Of a DNA stretch of 64,000 nucleotides, positions 8,670 through 17,305 are shown in pieces. Position 1 is the first letter of the stretch. Every line of letters starts with the position of its first letter. The stretch spans positions 248,001 to 312,000 of the forward strand of contig NZ_JACHJB010000001.1 in NCBI RefSeq assembly GCF_014207745.1. Reading direction: 5' to 3'. Below the pieces are notes generated by a model, which had not been told where the DNA came from, made no database searches, and was given only the letters and a program-made list of their open reading frames with translations. Made by a program: the position numbers and the translations under genes. The DNA is from Nonomuraea muscovyensis (GTDB taxonomy: Bacteria > Actinomycetota > Actinomycetes > Streptosporangiales > Streptosporangiaceae).

Positions 8670-10168
8670 CAGTCCGCCTTGCGGGCGTGCCAGTTCAGGT
8701 AGGCCACACCCAGGAGGGTGGAACCCATCTGCGCCTCGACCGCGTGGTCGGTGTAGACCTTGTGCGCGTGGGTGAACAGCTCGCCGTCCCACTCGGCGAC
8801 CGGCATGAAGCGGGGCGCCTGGAGATACTGCCCGGCGGGGGCCAGGCCGCCGCTGCCGTCGACGTTGAGGAAGGTGGTGGCCAGCCCGGCGGCGTCGGTG
8901 GTGGCCATGTTGCGGGTGTAGGAGCGGGCGAAGCGGGCCATGTCCTGGCCGGTGAAGCCCATGCCCCACCGGTGGGTGACGGCGGCGAACTCCACGTCGA
9001 TCCCGGCGTGGCTGAGGTCCTCCGCCTGCTGCGCGCCGACGGGCGGCCTGCCGAACGACGGGGTCCACTCGGAGATCCCGTCGGCCTGGGTGTAGCCGCG
9101 GTACATCACGCCGAAGGTGGGCCAGTAGGGCCAGAAGTAGGCGTCCCTGTCGTTGAGCCGCAGGTCCCCGGCGAAGGTGGCGGCCAGGGCCCTGGTCCGC
9201 CGGCGGTAGAGCCGCTCGCCGGTGGCCTCGGCGAGCTCGGCGTAGGTCTGGCCCAGGCCGAGGGTCTGGTTGTGGGGTTGCTCCACGCCGTCGTACGGCA
9301 CGGGCATGCCCTTGGTCCAGACGAAGTAGCCGGCGTCGCGCCACTCGTGCTCGTGGATGGCCGCCGCGTCCCGGACTGCCTGGAGATATTCAGCGGCCTT
9401 TTGATGATATTTCCGGGGAAGGTGGCGGCTGTGCCGTACGAGACGGACGAAGGATGCGAGCGGGTAGGTGATCATCCCGGTGTGCACCGAGAAATGCGCG
9501 GGGGCGGCGGCCAGCTTGAAGGTGCCGGGAGCGGGCGAGCCGGTCGAGAGGGCCTTCGCGGTCACCATGTTGGGCGTCGGGTAGGCGGCCAGGATGCGAG
9601 GGACCGCGAAGTCCGGGCTGGCCGGGTCCATGGTGAGATCGGTGAAGGTGGAGACCCGCTTCTTCCTCGGGTTGTCGACCACGAGTGTGAAGCGGCCTTC
9701 GGCGCTGCCCGCGGAGACGGTGGCCAGGGCGTCACTCACGTTGGTCAGGGCGCTGCGCACCTCCAGCGCCGGCCGGCCGGACACGTCGAGCAGGGTCACG
9801 CCGCCGGCCGTGTAGCTGGTGTTGCGCCAGCCGGGTACGGACAGGCCGCGGTAGTCGGTCACCCCACGCTCGGAGTCGCGGCCCGCCAGCACGAGGTCGG
9901 CGTTGTGGATGAGCCGGTCGAGGTAGTGCGTGTCCCGGTAGGCCTCGTACATCCGGACGAAGGCCGCAAGTACGTAGGACTGCCCCCAGCCCAGGGCGCC
10001 CAGCTCGTTGGTGTGGGTGGGCTGGCCGGAGGCGCCGCTGTCGTGGAAGACGCGGTCGAACAGGTCGAAGGTCTCGCGCGAGGTGTAGTCGTACCCGGCG
10101 GTTCTGAAGCCGAGCGCGCCGATCGCGAGCAGACCTAAGCCGAACTGCCTGCGTGTCAACATGTGCAT
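8669..10168 (-). CDS. Tat-signal (alpha/alpha)-toroid-like protein, paralogue of its neighbour
   Basis: Also 499 residues, this protein starts with MHMLTRRQFGLGLLAIGALG, a twin-arginine signal. Shared landmarks with the adjacent paralogue are WGQSYVLAAF, EQPHNQTLGLGQTY and AEDLSHAGIDVEF, in the same order and at similar spacing, so the pair arose by duplication. An EDLSHAxxD block with an upstream aromatic pair suggests a catalytic pocket like those of glucuronyl epimerases or unsaturated-glycoside hydrolases, but this is inference. The start overlaps the permease stop (TGATG), so it belongs to the transporter operon. Confidence 0.73.
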   Translation of the reverse strand: MHMLTRRQFGLGLLAIGALGFRTAGYDYTSRETFDLFDRVFHDSGASGQPTHTNELGALGWGQSYVLAAFVRMYEAYRDTHYLDRLIHNADLVLAGRDSERGVTDYRGLSVPGWRNTSYTAGGVTLLDVSGRPALEVRSALTNVSDALATVSAGSAEGRFTLVVDNPRKKRVSTFTDLTMDPASPDFAVPRILAAYPTPNMVTAKALSTGSPAPGTFKLAAAPAHFSVHTGMITYPLASFVRLVRHSRHLPRKYHQKAAEYLQAVRDAAAIHEHEWRDAGYFVWTKGMPVPYDGVEQPHNQTLGLGQTYAELAEATGERLYRRRTRALAATFAGDLRLNDRDAYFWPYWPTFGVMYRGYTQADGISEWTPSFGRPPVGAQQAEDLSHAGIDVEFAAVTHRWGMGFTGQDMARFARSYTRNMATTDAAGLATTFLNVDGSGGLAPAGQYLQAPRFMPVAEWDGELFTHAHKVYTDHAVEAQMGSTLLGVAYLNWHARKAD

Positions 10169-10977
10169 CAACCCTTCACTGCGCCACGCATGCCTTCGAG
10201 CACGTGGCGTTGCATGAGCATGAACACGACGACGACCGGGACGATCGAGATGATCGTGCCGGCCGCCAGGGAACGGACGTCGGTGCCGGTGACCCCGGAC
10301 AGGTAGGCGATGCCGAGGGCGATCGGGAACTTGGCCGAGTCCTTCAGCACCACCAGGGGCCAGATGAAGCTGTTCCAGACGGAGACGAAGCCGAGGATGG
10401 CCAGGATCGCCAGCGTGGGCCGCGAGGCGGGCAGCATCACGTGCCAGAAGATGCGCAGCTCGTGGCAGCCGTCGGTGCGGGCGGCATCGACGATCTCGCG
10501 GGGCACGTTGGCGAAGGTCTGCCGGAGCAGGAAGATCCCGAAGGCCGACAGCAGGCCGGGCAGGATCACGCCGGCGAAGGTGTCGGCCAGGCCGAGCTGG
10601 GAGACGACGAGGAAGCGCGGGATCAGCATGACCTCGCCGGGCAGGAACATGGTCGACAGTATCGCCATGAAGATCAGGTTCCGGCCGCGGAAGGACGTCC
10701 TGGCCAGCGGGTAGGCGCACAACGCCGAGACCAGCACGTAGAGCGGCACCATGACGGCGACGTAGATGACCGAGTTCAGCAGGTAGCGGGGATAGGGGAT
10801 GACGGTCCACGCCTCCTTGACCCAGTCGAGCACCGGCGGCCTGGGGATGATGTCCGGCGGGAAGGAGAAGACCGCCTGGGACGACGGCTTGAGCCCTGCC
10901 GACAGCAGGAGCAGGAAGGGGCCGACGAAGACCAGGGCGATCGCCGTGAGGAGGATGTAGTTTCCGGCTCTTCTCAT
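10168..10977 (-). CDS. ABC sugar transporter permease (MalG/CUT1 type)
   Basis: The 269-residue membrane protein has six hydrophobic segments and the CUT1 permease EAA loop, seen as DAARTDGCHELRIFWHVMLPASRPTLA at about residues 160-186, which contacts the ATPase. The N-terminal helix LLTAIALVFVGPFLLLLSAGLK and the PTLAILAILGFVSVWNSFIWPLV block are typical of MalG-like subunits. The ATG overlaps the stop of the partner permease (ATGA, 10974-10977). No ATPase gene is present in the locus, so a shared MsiK-like ATPase elsewhere probably energises it. Confidence 0.92.
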   Translation of the reverse strand: MRRAGNYILLTAIALVFVGPFLLLLSAGLKPSSQAVFSFPPDIIPRPPVLDWVKEAWTVIPYPRYLLNSVIYVAVMVPLYVLVSALCAYPLARTSFRGRNLIFMAILSTMFLPGEVMLIPRFLVVSQLGLADTFAGVILPGLLSAFGIFLLRQTFANVPREIVDAARTDGCHELRIFWHVMLPASRPTLAILAILGFVSVWNSFIWPLVVLKDSAKFPIALGIAYLSGVTGTDVRSLAAGTIISIVPVVVVFMLMQRHVLEGMRGAVKG

Positions 10978-11852
10978 GCCTTCCCCCTGGTAAGGCGGTG
11001 GTTGAGCAGGGCCATGCCGATCATCACGACCCAGAGCACGAGGCCCACGGCGCTGGCGTAGCCCATCTCGTAGTGCTCGAAGCCGGCCGACCAGATGTAG
11101 TAGCCGAGGGTCAGCGTGGCGTCCTGCGGCCCGCCTCTGGTCATCACGTAGACCGAGGTGAAGGCCTGCATCGCGTCGAGCATCTCCATCGTCAGGGCGA
11201 CCGCGATGTAGGGGACCATCAGGGGCACGGTGATGTGCCGCAGCCGGTCCCAGGCCGAGGCGCCGTCCACCCGGGCCGCCTCGTAGAGCGAGGAGTCGAT
11301 GGTCTGCAGGCCGGCCAGGTAGATCATCATGTAGAAGCCCATGCTCTTCCAGCCCTCGACCAGGATGACCGCGGGCAGCGCCCAGAACGGGTCGAGCAGG
11401 TACTGGATCGGCTGGTCCAGCAGGCCGGCGCCGGTGAGCAGCCAGTTGAGCACGCCCTGCTGGTTGAAGACGTACTGCCAGGCGATGGCCACCGCGACCA
11501 TCGAGGTGACGACGGGCAGGTAGTAGAGCATCCGGAAGGTCCTGATGCCCGGCAGCTTCTGGTTGACCAGGATGGCCAGCAGCAGCGGCAGCACCACCAG
11601 CAGCGGGAAGAGACCGACCAGGAAGAGCAGCGAGTTTCCGGTGGCCGTCCAGAAGCGCGGGTCCGAGGCCATCCTGACGAAGTTGTCCAGGCCCACGAAG
11701 ACCGGCTCGGAGACCACGTCGTACTTCAGGAACGACAGCTGCACCGCGGTGACCGCGGGCCAGACGAAGAAGACGCCGAACAGCGCCAGTGCGGGCAGCG
11801 CGAACAGGTATGGCGTGAACCACCGTTGCCCAGGGATCCTGCCGACGATCAT
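10974..11852 (-). CDS. ABC sugar transporter permease (MalF/CUT1 type)
   Basis: The 292-residue protein has six membrane segments and the conserved cytoplasmic EAA loop EAARVDGASAWDRLRHITVPLMVP near residue 190. The start FTPYLFALPALALFGVFFVWPAVTAV is characteristic of MalF-like subunits of carbohydrate ABC importers. It is the first gene of the leftward operon and is divergent from the binding-protein gene. AGGA lies six bases before the ATG. Together with the second permease and the lipoprotein it forms an importer for an oligosaccharide or modified sugar. Confidence 0.92.
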   Translation of the reverse strand: MIVGRIPGQRWFTPYLFALPALALFGVFFVWPAVTAVQLSFLKYDVVSEPVFVGLDNFVRMASDPRFWTATGNSLLFLVGLFPLLVVLPLLLAILVNQKLPGIRTFRMLYYLPVVTSMVAVAIAWQYVFNQQGVLNWLLTGAGLLDQPIQYLLDPFWALPAVILVEGWKSMGFYMMIYLAGLQTIDSSLYEAARVDGASAWDRLRHITVPLMVPYIAVALTMEMLDAMQAFTSVYVMTRGGPQDATLTLGYYIWSAGFEHYEMGYASAVGLVLWVVMIGMALLNHRLTRGKA

Positions 11853-11934
11853 ATGAGTCCTAAAGTGCCAATAACGGCGGCCAGAATTTCGTGAAGCGTA
11901 GAGCTGGCTTCTGTAAGCGTCAAGAGTCCAGGGA

Positions 11935-11963
11935 TTGACGGTTGTGGCGCACAGTGAGATTCT
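11935..11963 (+). promoter_or_regulatory. Probable promoter of the binding-protein operon
   Basis: A TTGACG at 11935-11940 is followed, after 17 bases, by GATTCT at 11958-11963. The -35 is a close match to the vegetative consensus and the -10 is weak, as expected for a regulated actinobacterial promoter. It lies about 45 bases before the AGGAGG and ATG of the binding-protein gene. The leftward permease operon starts 82 bases upstream of it, so regulation is probably shared. Confidence 0.4.
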
Positions 11964-12007
11964 GCCGAAAGTACAGCTTGCGGACGGCCATAATTTCAGG
12001 AGGAGCG

Positions 12008-13291
12008 ATGACCAGAGGCGTGTCAGCAGCGCTCGCGCTGTGCCTGTTCACCACCGGATGCGTCGCGGGCACCTCGTCCGGCTCTGCAGCGCCGGCCGCC
12101 GACCAGCCCTTTGAGGGCGAGGTCGAGTTCTGGACCATCAACCTGAAGAAGAACTACAGCGCCTACATCGAGGGCCTGATCGCCGAGTACCACAAACAGC
12201 ACCCCAAGGTCACGCTCAAGTGGGTCGACGTGCCCGGCCAGGAGAGCGCCACCAAGCTGCTGGCCGCCGTGGCCAGCGGCGACGTGCCGGACGCGGTCAA
12301 CATCACCTCGCTCGACCTCGGCCGCTTCGCCCCCTCGCTGAAACCGCTCGACGACCACTTCAAGCCGGAGGAGCTGGCCGACTTCCAGGCCAACCTGGTC
12401 GAGCCGCTCAAGCAGGACGGCAAGCTCTACGCCGTGCCCTGGTACAACGGCGGCGCCCCGGTCGCGATCTACCGCAAGTCGGTGGTGACCAAGGCGGGCT
12501 TCGACGAGAAGGCGCCGCCCAGGACCTACGACGAGGCGCTCACGCTGGCCGAGGCCGTCTATGACAAGACCAAGGTCTACGGCACCAACGACATCCCCGG
12601 CATCTCCGCCGTCAACGTACTGCGCTACTACGGCATCGAGCTGTTGTCGGCCGACGGGAAGAGCGCCGCTTTCAACACCGACCAGGCCGTGCGGGTGCTG
12701 GAGAGGTTCAGGAAGAGCTACGACCAGCACGGCATCGCGCCGGGCGCGGTCTCCAAGGACGTGCGCAACTTCCCGCAGACCCTGGAGAACGGCCAGCTCG
12801 CCTTCTCCGCCAGCACCTTCGCCGCGACGCTGCTCAACATCCAGAAGAACGCGCCCGAGGTCTACAAGGACCTCGTCGTCACCGAGCCCGTGCAGACCAG
12901 CACCGGCGGCTACCTGCTCAGCGCCCAGCAGGCCTTCGCCATCCCCAAGGCGTCGCAGCACCAGAAGGCGGCGGCGGAGTTCATCAAGTTCTTCACCAAC
13001 GGCACCAACCAGCTGGCCTTCTGCAAGATCGTGCCGATCTACCCGTCCACGATCTCCTCGACGAAGGACCCCTTCTTCACCGGGGGCGGCAGTGACGACC
13101 CGATGGTCGTGGCCAGGCAGGTCATCGTGAAGGGCCTGGCCAAGCTGGAGTACAACCCGCTGGGCACCGGCAAGGACGCCGAGCTGGGCGAGTTGCTGGC
13201 CGAGGAGATCAGAGGGTTCCTGTCGGGCACCAAGAGCGCCGAGGAGGCGCTGGACGCTGCGGAGAAGCGCTGGAATGACGCCCTTGTCTAG
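12008..13291 (+). CDS. ABC sugar transporter substrate-binding lipoprotein
   Basis: The 427-residue protein has a lipoprotein signal ending in FTTGC (cysteine near residue 17), so it is tethered outside the membrane. The mature part opens with EVEFWTINLKKNYSAYIEGL and continues with YHKQHPKVTLKWVDVPG, the usual start of CUT1 cluster-B binding proteins. Aromatic residues such as AVPWYNGG probably stack on sugar rings. The ATG at 12008 is preceded by AGGAG and the longer frame upstream has none. It leads the rightward operon and supplies the permeases encoded divergently. Confidence 0.92.
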   Translation: MTRGVSAALALCLFTTGCVAGTSSGSAAPAADQPFEGEVEFWTINLKKNYSAYIEGLIAEYHKQHPKVTLKWVDVPGQESATKLLAAVASGDVPDAVNITSLDLGRFAPSLKPLDDHFKPEELADFQANLVEPLKQDGKLYAVPWYNGGAPVAIYRKSVVTKAGFDEKAPPRTYDEALTLAEAVYDKTKVYGTNDIPGISAVNVLRYYGIELLSADGKSAAFNTDQAVRVLERFRKSYDQHGIAPGAVSKDVRNFPQTLENGQLAFSASTFAATLLNIQKNAPEVYKDLVVTEPVQTSTGGYLLSAQQAFAIPKASQHQKAAAEFIKFFTNGTNQLAFCKIVPIYPSTISSTKDPFFTGGGSDDPMVVARQVIVKGLAKLEYNPLGTGKDAELGELLAEEIRGFLSGTKSAEEALDAAEKRWNDALV

Positions 13292-14264
13292 GCTCAGGAT
13301 GGGCATCGTCGGCACCGGCATCATGGGCCGCGGCCACGCCGAGGTGTTCGCCGCCCATCCCGCCGTCGAGCTGACCGCCGTCTCGCGCAAGCCGCTGGGC
13401 GACGCGACGGTCTACGCCGGCTACCGCGACCTGCTCGCCTCCGGCACGGTCGACGCGATCTCGATCACCACACCCGACCACCTGCACGCCGACGTGATGG
13501 TGGCCGCCGCGGAGGCCGGCGTGCACATCCTCGTCGAGAAGCCGTTCACCACCACGGTCGCCGACGCCGACCGCGCCGTCGCCGCGATCCGGCAGGCGGG
13601 CGTGACCGCGATGTGCCTGTTCAACCACCGCTGGGTGCCCGCCTACGCGCAGGCCAAGGAGAAGATGCCGCTGATCGGCGAGCCGGTCGTGGGATACGCG
13701 CGCAAGGACGACACCATCCACGTGCCGACCGAGATGATCGGCTGGGCCGACCGCACGACCTGCGGCTGGTTCCTGTCCAGTCACGACATCGACCTGCTCG
13801 CCTGGCTCTACGACGACCACGTCGTGGACGTCTTCGCCACGGCCAGGTACGGCAAGCTGCGCGGGATGGGCGTCGACACCCCCGACGCGATGCAGATCCA
13901 GGCTCGGTTCAGCCGCGGCGCGGTGGCCACCTTCGAGTCGGCCTGGATCTACCCCAACACCTTCCCCACCATGGTCGACAGCTACGTGACCGTCGTCGGG
14001 GAGGACGGGGTGATCCAGCTCGACAGGCAGAAGGAGAACATCCAGCTGGCCACCACGCAAGGCTACGCCTACCCGCGCAACATGCTCCAGCGGGTCGTCC
14101 ACGGCGTGCCCGCCGGAGCCTACCGCGACGCCATCCACCACTTCGTGGACTGCGTGCTCACCGGCGCCGAGCCGCTGATCAGCGTGGAGAGCTCGCGGCA
14201 CGTGACCGCGGTGCTCGCCGCGGCGCACGAGTCCGCCCGCACCGGGGCACCGGTGAGGCTCTGA
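13275..14264 (+). CDS. Gfo/Idh/MocA-family NAD(P)-dependent oxidoreductase
   Basis: The 329-residue enzyme has an N-terminal Rossmann fold with GIVGTGIMGRGH, the TPDHLHADV segment and the diagnostic EKPFTT near residue 90 that binds the nicotinamide. The C-terminal domain carries SSHDIDLLAWLY, where the catalytic His/Asp are usually found. Members oxidise or reduce hydroxyls of sugars, inositols and uronic acids in the cytoplasm. It overlaps the binding-protein gene by 17 bases and is coupled to the next gene by TGATG, so it probably acts on the imported sugar. Confidence 0.9.
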   Translation: MTPLSRLRMGIVGTGIMGRGHAEVFAAHPAVELTAVSRKPLGDATVYAGYRDLLASGTVDAISITTPDHLHADVMVAAAEAGVHILVEKPFTTTVADADRAVAAIRQAGVTAMCLFNHRWVPAYAQAKEKMPLIGEPVVGYARKDDTIHVPTEMIGWADRTTCGWFLSSHDIDLLAWLYDDHVVDVFATARYGKLRGMGVDTPDAMQIQARFSRGAVATFESAWIYPNTFPTMVDSYVTVVGEDGVIQLDRQKENIQLATTQGYAYPRNMLQRVVHGVPAGAYRDAIHHFVDCVLTGAEPLISVESSRHVTAVLAAAHESARTGAPVRL

Positions 14265-15805
14265 TGTCGGTGGAGAAGCCGCCGCACGTGCACCCCACGC
14301 GGATGCGGCACATCCCGTCGGAGGAAATCCCGGCCGGACGGGCCTGGCGGCGCCGTACACCCGTGCCCGCCGCGTTGCCGGCCGAGGGCGCCGACGAGTT
14401 GCTCGGAATCGAGGTCGACTTCCTCGACAAGGGACACGGGCGGTCGCGGCTGTACGGTTTCCACTACCTGCGCTGGATGACGCCACTGGTCACGGCCTAC
14501 GCGGAGACCGGCGACCAGCGCTACGCCGACGCTTGGGACCGCCTGTTCCGCCAGTGGTACGCGAGCCGGGACCTGGTCGAGGGCGACTGGCCCGGGCTCG
14601 ACGTCGTCTGGTACTCCCTGGGCGTCTACGCGCGGGCCATGTACGTCACGCACGCGCTGGCCGTGCTCGGCGAGGCCGTCAGCGAGGAGTGCCGGCTGGA
14701 GATGATGAAGACCGTGCTCGGCGGCGCCCGGTGGGCGGCCGAGGAGCACGACGAGTTCCGCCACGGCAACTGGCAGTTCGCGACGGTCTGCGAGCTGCTG
14801 CACACCGCGCGGATCTTCGCCGACTTCCCCGAGTCCGCGCAGTGGGCCTCGGTCGCCCTGGCGAGGATCGGCGAGCACCTGGACAACGACGTCCGGGCCG
14901 ACGGCGGCCACCACGAGCGCTCGCCCGGTTATCACAACATGTGCCTGGAGGCGCTGGAGCGGGCGGCCGCGGTCGAGCCCTCGCTCGCGGGACATCCGCG
15001 TTATCTGGCAATGCGCGAGTGGCTGGCCGCGCTGACCACGTCGGGCGGGTGGGTGCCGCACCTGCAGGACAGCGGGATCGTCTGGTCCCCCGACGTCGGG
15101 CTGTCGTCGGTCAACCTGGAGGCCAGCGGGTATGCGGTCTTCCGGCGGGAGTCCTTCCACACGGTCATCAACTACGGGCCGTACGTCGGGCACGAGCTGG
15201 AGCCGCACAGCCACCACGCGGCGCTCGACTTCGTGATCTCCGGGTACGGCAGGCCGCTGGCGTGGGAGGCGGGCGGGCCGCCGTCGTATGACGATCCGGG
15301 TTACCACTCCTGGTATCAGGCGACCCGGGCGCACAATACGGTGGTCGTGCCGGGCTTGGAGTACGTCGAGGATCGCCGGGCGGCGTGCGACCTGTACACC
15401 CTTGACGACGATATTTCGGTCTTTGCGGGTCACCATTACGGTTATCCCCAACGACACGACCGGAAGATCGTCTTCGTGCACGACGGGCCCTACTGGATCG
15501 TCGTCGACCGCATCGACACCGATGCGGTCTGGCAGCTGCACGGCCTGGCTCCGTGGGTCGAGCACAACGGCGGCTACCTGGGCGCGAACCTCTTCGTGTT
15601 GCCGCTCGTCCCGCCCGACGAGGTCGTGCTCGGGAACGGTCCCGCGCGCATCCCCGACCCCGTGACCCGCACCGCGCCCTTCGGCGAGATTCACTCGCTC
15701 GGCCTGCGTCGCCGCGACGGCCGCTTCACCGTCGGACTCTTCCCCTTTCTCGACGAACCGCCCACGATCCCGGACGGATGGATGGTCCATGCTGATCGAC
15801 GCTGA
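14264..15805 (+). CDS. Heparinase II/III-family-like enzyme
   Basis: The 513-residue protein has an N-terminal helical toroid (about residues 1-275, with EFRHGNWQFATV and GHHERSPGYHNMCLEAL) and a C-terminal beta-sandwich containing SHHAALDFVISGYGRP and RAHNTVVVPG. The NxxxE/ERSxxYH and HxHHA-type blocks match polysaccharide lyase families 12, 15, 17 and 21, in which Tyr and His catalyse beta-elimination of uronic-acid glycosides. No signal peptide is seen, so it would act on imported oligosaccharides. It is coupled by overlaps on both sides. Confidence 0.87.
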   Translation: MSVEKPPHVHPTRMRHIPSEEIPAGRAWRRRTPVPAALPAEGADELLGIEVDFLDKGHGRSRLYGFHYLRWMTPLVTAYAETGDQRYADAWDRLFRQWYASRDLVEGDWPGLDVVWYSLGVYARAMYVTHALAVLGEAVSEECRLEMMKTVLGGARWAAEEHDEFRHGNWQFATVCELLHTARIFADFPESAQWASVALARIGEHLDNDVRADGGHHERSPGYHNMCLEALERAAAVEPSLAGHPRYLAMREWLAALTTSGGWVPHLQDSGIVWSPDVGLSSVNLEASGYAVFRRESFHTVINYGPYVGHELEPHSHHAALDFVISGYGRPLAWEAGGPPSYDDPGYHSWYQATRAHNTVVVPGLEYVEDRRAACDLYTLDDDISVFAGHHYGYPQRHDRKIVFVHDGPYWIVVDRIDTDAVWQLHGLAPWVEHNGGYLGANLFVLPLVPPDEVVLGNGPARIPDPVTRTAPFGEIHSLGLRRRDGRFTVGLFPFLDEPPTIPDGWMVHADRR

Positions 15806-16514
15806 CGCCATGCTCGGCCGCCACCCGCGCAGGGACGCAGGGCCGGGCACGGTCGCACAGTCGCTGGCCGACATGGACCGCTTCGGCATCGCCGAATCCC
15901 TCGTGAGCCACTCCTGGTCATGGCTGCACGACCCACGCGCCGGCAACCTGCGCCTGCTCGACCTCGTCGCCGACCAGCCCCGGCTGCACGCCTGCTGGGT
16001 GCTGCTCCCGGCCACCTGCGAGGAGACCGGGACACCCGAGCGGTTCGTCGCCGCCGCGCTCGACGGCGGCGTCCGGGCGGTCCGCGCCTACCCCGCCGAC
16101 CACGGCTACGACCTGGCCGGGCGCGACGTGGCGCCCATGCTGGCGGCTGTCTCCGAGGCCGGCCTGCCCCTGCTCGTCGACGCCACCCAGACCACCTGGG
16201 GCGCCGTGGAGTCGATCGCCACGGCACACCCCAGCCTCACGATCGTCGTCGGCGGCCTCGGCTACCGCGTGCTCAGGCAGGCCGCCGGCGTGCTCAGCCG
16301 TACCAGAAAGGTGCATGTCGGGCTGGCCAACCTCTCCTCGCACTGCGGGCTCGAATGGCTGGTCGAGAGGTACGGCTACGGCCGCCTGATCTTCGGCACC
16401 GGGGCTCCCTTGCGTGATCCGGCCGAGTCGGTGACCAGACTGCTCTGGTCCGAGCTCGACGACGAGGCCGTGGCCGCGATCGCCTCGGGCAACCTGCTCA
16501 GGGTCGTCGCATGA
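15789..16514 (+). CDS. Amidohydrolase-fold (TIM-barrel) protein, first of a pair
   Basis: The 241-residue protein begins MLIDADAMLGRHP, which resembles the metal-binding first strand of COG2159 amidohydrolases but with the HxH replaced by DxM, so the usual first metal ligands are missing. Later segments RAVRAYPADHGYDL and ANLSSHCGLEWLVERYGYGRLIFGTGAPL follow the family's strand order, with GTGAP in place of the usual GSDxP. It may be a non-catalytic partner or an altered lactonase or decarboxylase. It overlaps both neighbours (17 and 4 bases). Confidence 0.72.
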   Translation: MLIDADAMLGRHPRRDAGPGTVAQSLADMDRFGIAESLVSHSWSWLHDPRAGNLRLLDLVADQPRLHACWVLLPATCEETGTPERFVAAALDGGVRAVRAYPADHGYDLAGRDVAPMLAAVSEAGLPLLVDATQTTWGAVESIATAHPSLTIVVGGLGYRVLRQAAGVLSRTRKVHVGLANLSSHCGLEWLVERYGYGRLIFGTGAPLRDPAESVTRLLWSELDDEAVAAIASGNLLRVVA

Positions 16515-17305
16515 AGGCGCTGTTCGATCGCGAGCCGCCGCGCAGCGTCCGCATCGTCGACGCGCACGCGCACACCGGTCCCTACAGCCTGTTCTTCATC
16601 CCCGACTCGGGCGCCGAGGCGATGGCCAGGGTCATGGACCGCTGCGGGGTCTCGCACGCGGTCATCTCCAGCCACCTGGCCATTCAGCTCGACGCGGCCG
16701 AGGGCAACGCCGCCACCGCCGACGTCGTCGATCGCCTGCCGGACCGCTTCACCGGCTACCTCACCGTCAACCCGTGGCAGGACCCCACCGGTGAGCTGGG
16801 CAAGTGGGGCATGGACCCGCGCTTCGGCGGCATCAAGCTCCACCCCGACCTGCACGACTACCCGCTGACCGGCAGGCGTTTCGAGCCGGTTTGGGAGTTC
16901 GCCGAAGAGACCGGCTGCCCGGTGCTCACGCACACCTACGACGACTCGCCGTACAACGACCTGCCCATGCTGGAGGAGGTCGCCACCCGCCACCCCGACG
17001 TCGTCATCCTCGCCGGACACGCCGGAGCCACACCACTCGGCTTCGACCGGGCCATCGAGGTCGCCCAGCGCCGTCCCGGCGTGGTGCTCGAGGTCTGCGG
17101 CTCCTTCAATACCGGCGCCGACATCGTCAGAATGGTACGTGAAGTCGGTCCCGATCGGGTGGTGTACGGCTCCGACTTCCCCTTCATCGACCTGCGAATG
17201 TCACTGGGCCGGGTAATCTTCTGTGATCTCACCGAAGAGGACCGGGCGGCTGTGCTCGGCGGAACGATGACCCGCCTGCTCGAGTGGCGATCCGGACTGG
17301 AGTGA
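16511..17305 (+). CDS. Amidohydrolase-family (COG2159) hydrolase, second of a pair
   Basis: The 264-residue enzyme keeps the full metal-site pattern missing from its neighbour: VDAHAHTGPY near residue 20, GIKLHPDLHDYP near 115, PVLTHTYDDSPYND near 137, VILAGHAGAT near 165 and VVYGSDFPFID near 218. Family members are lactonases or non-oxidative decarboxylases on a TIM barrel. In a sugar operon, hydrolysis of an aldonolactone formed by the Gfo/Idh/MocA enzyme is a reasonable inference. The start overlaps the upstream stop as ATGA. Confidence 0.85.
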   Translation: MKALFDREPPRSVRIVDAHAHTGPYSLFFIPDSGAEAMARVMDRCGVSHAVISSHLAIQLDAAEGNAATADVVDRLPDRFTGYLTVNPWQDPTGELGKWGMDPRFGGIKLHPDLHDYPLTGRRFEPVWEFAEETGCPVLTHTYDDSPYNDLPMLEEVATRHPDVVILAGHAGATPLGFDRAIEVAQRRPGVVLEVCGSFNTGADIVRMVREVGPDRVVYGSDFPFIDLRMSLGRVIFCDLTEEDRAAVLGGTMTRLLEWRSGLE

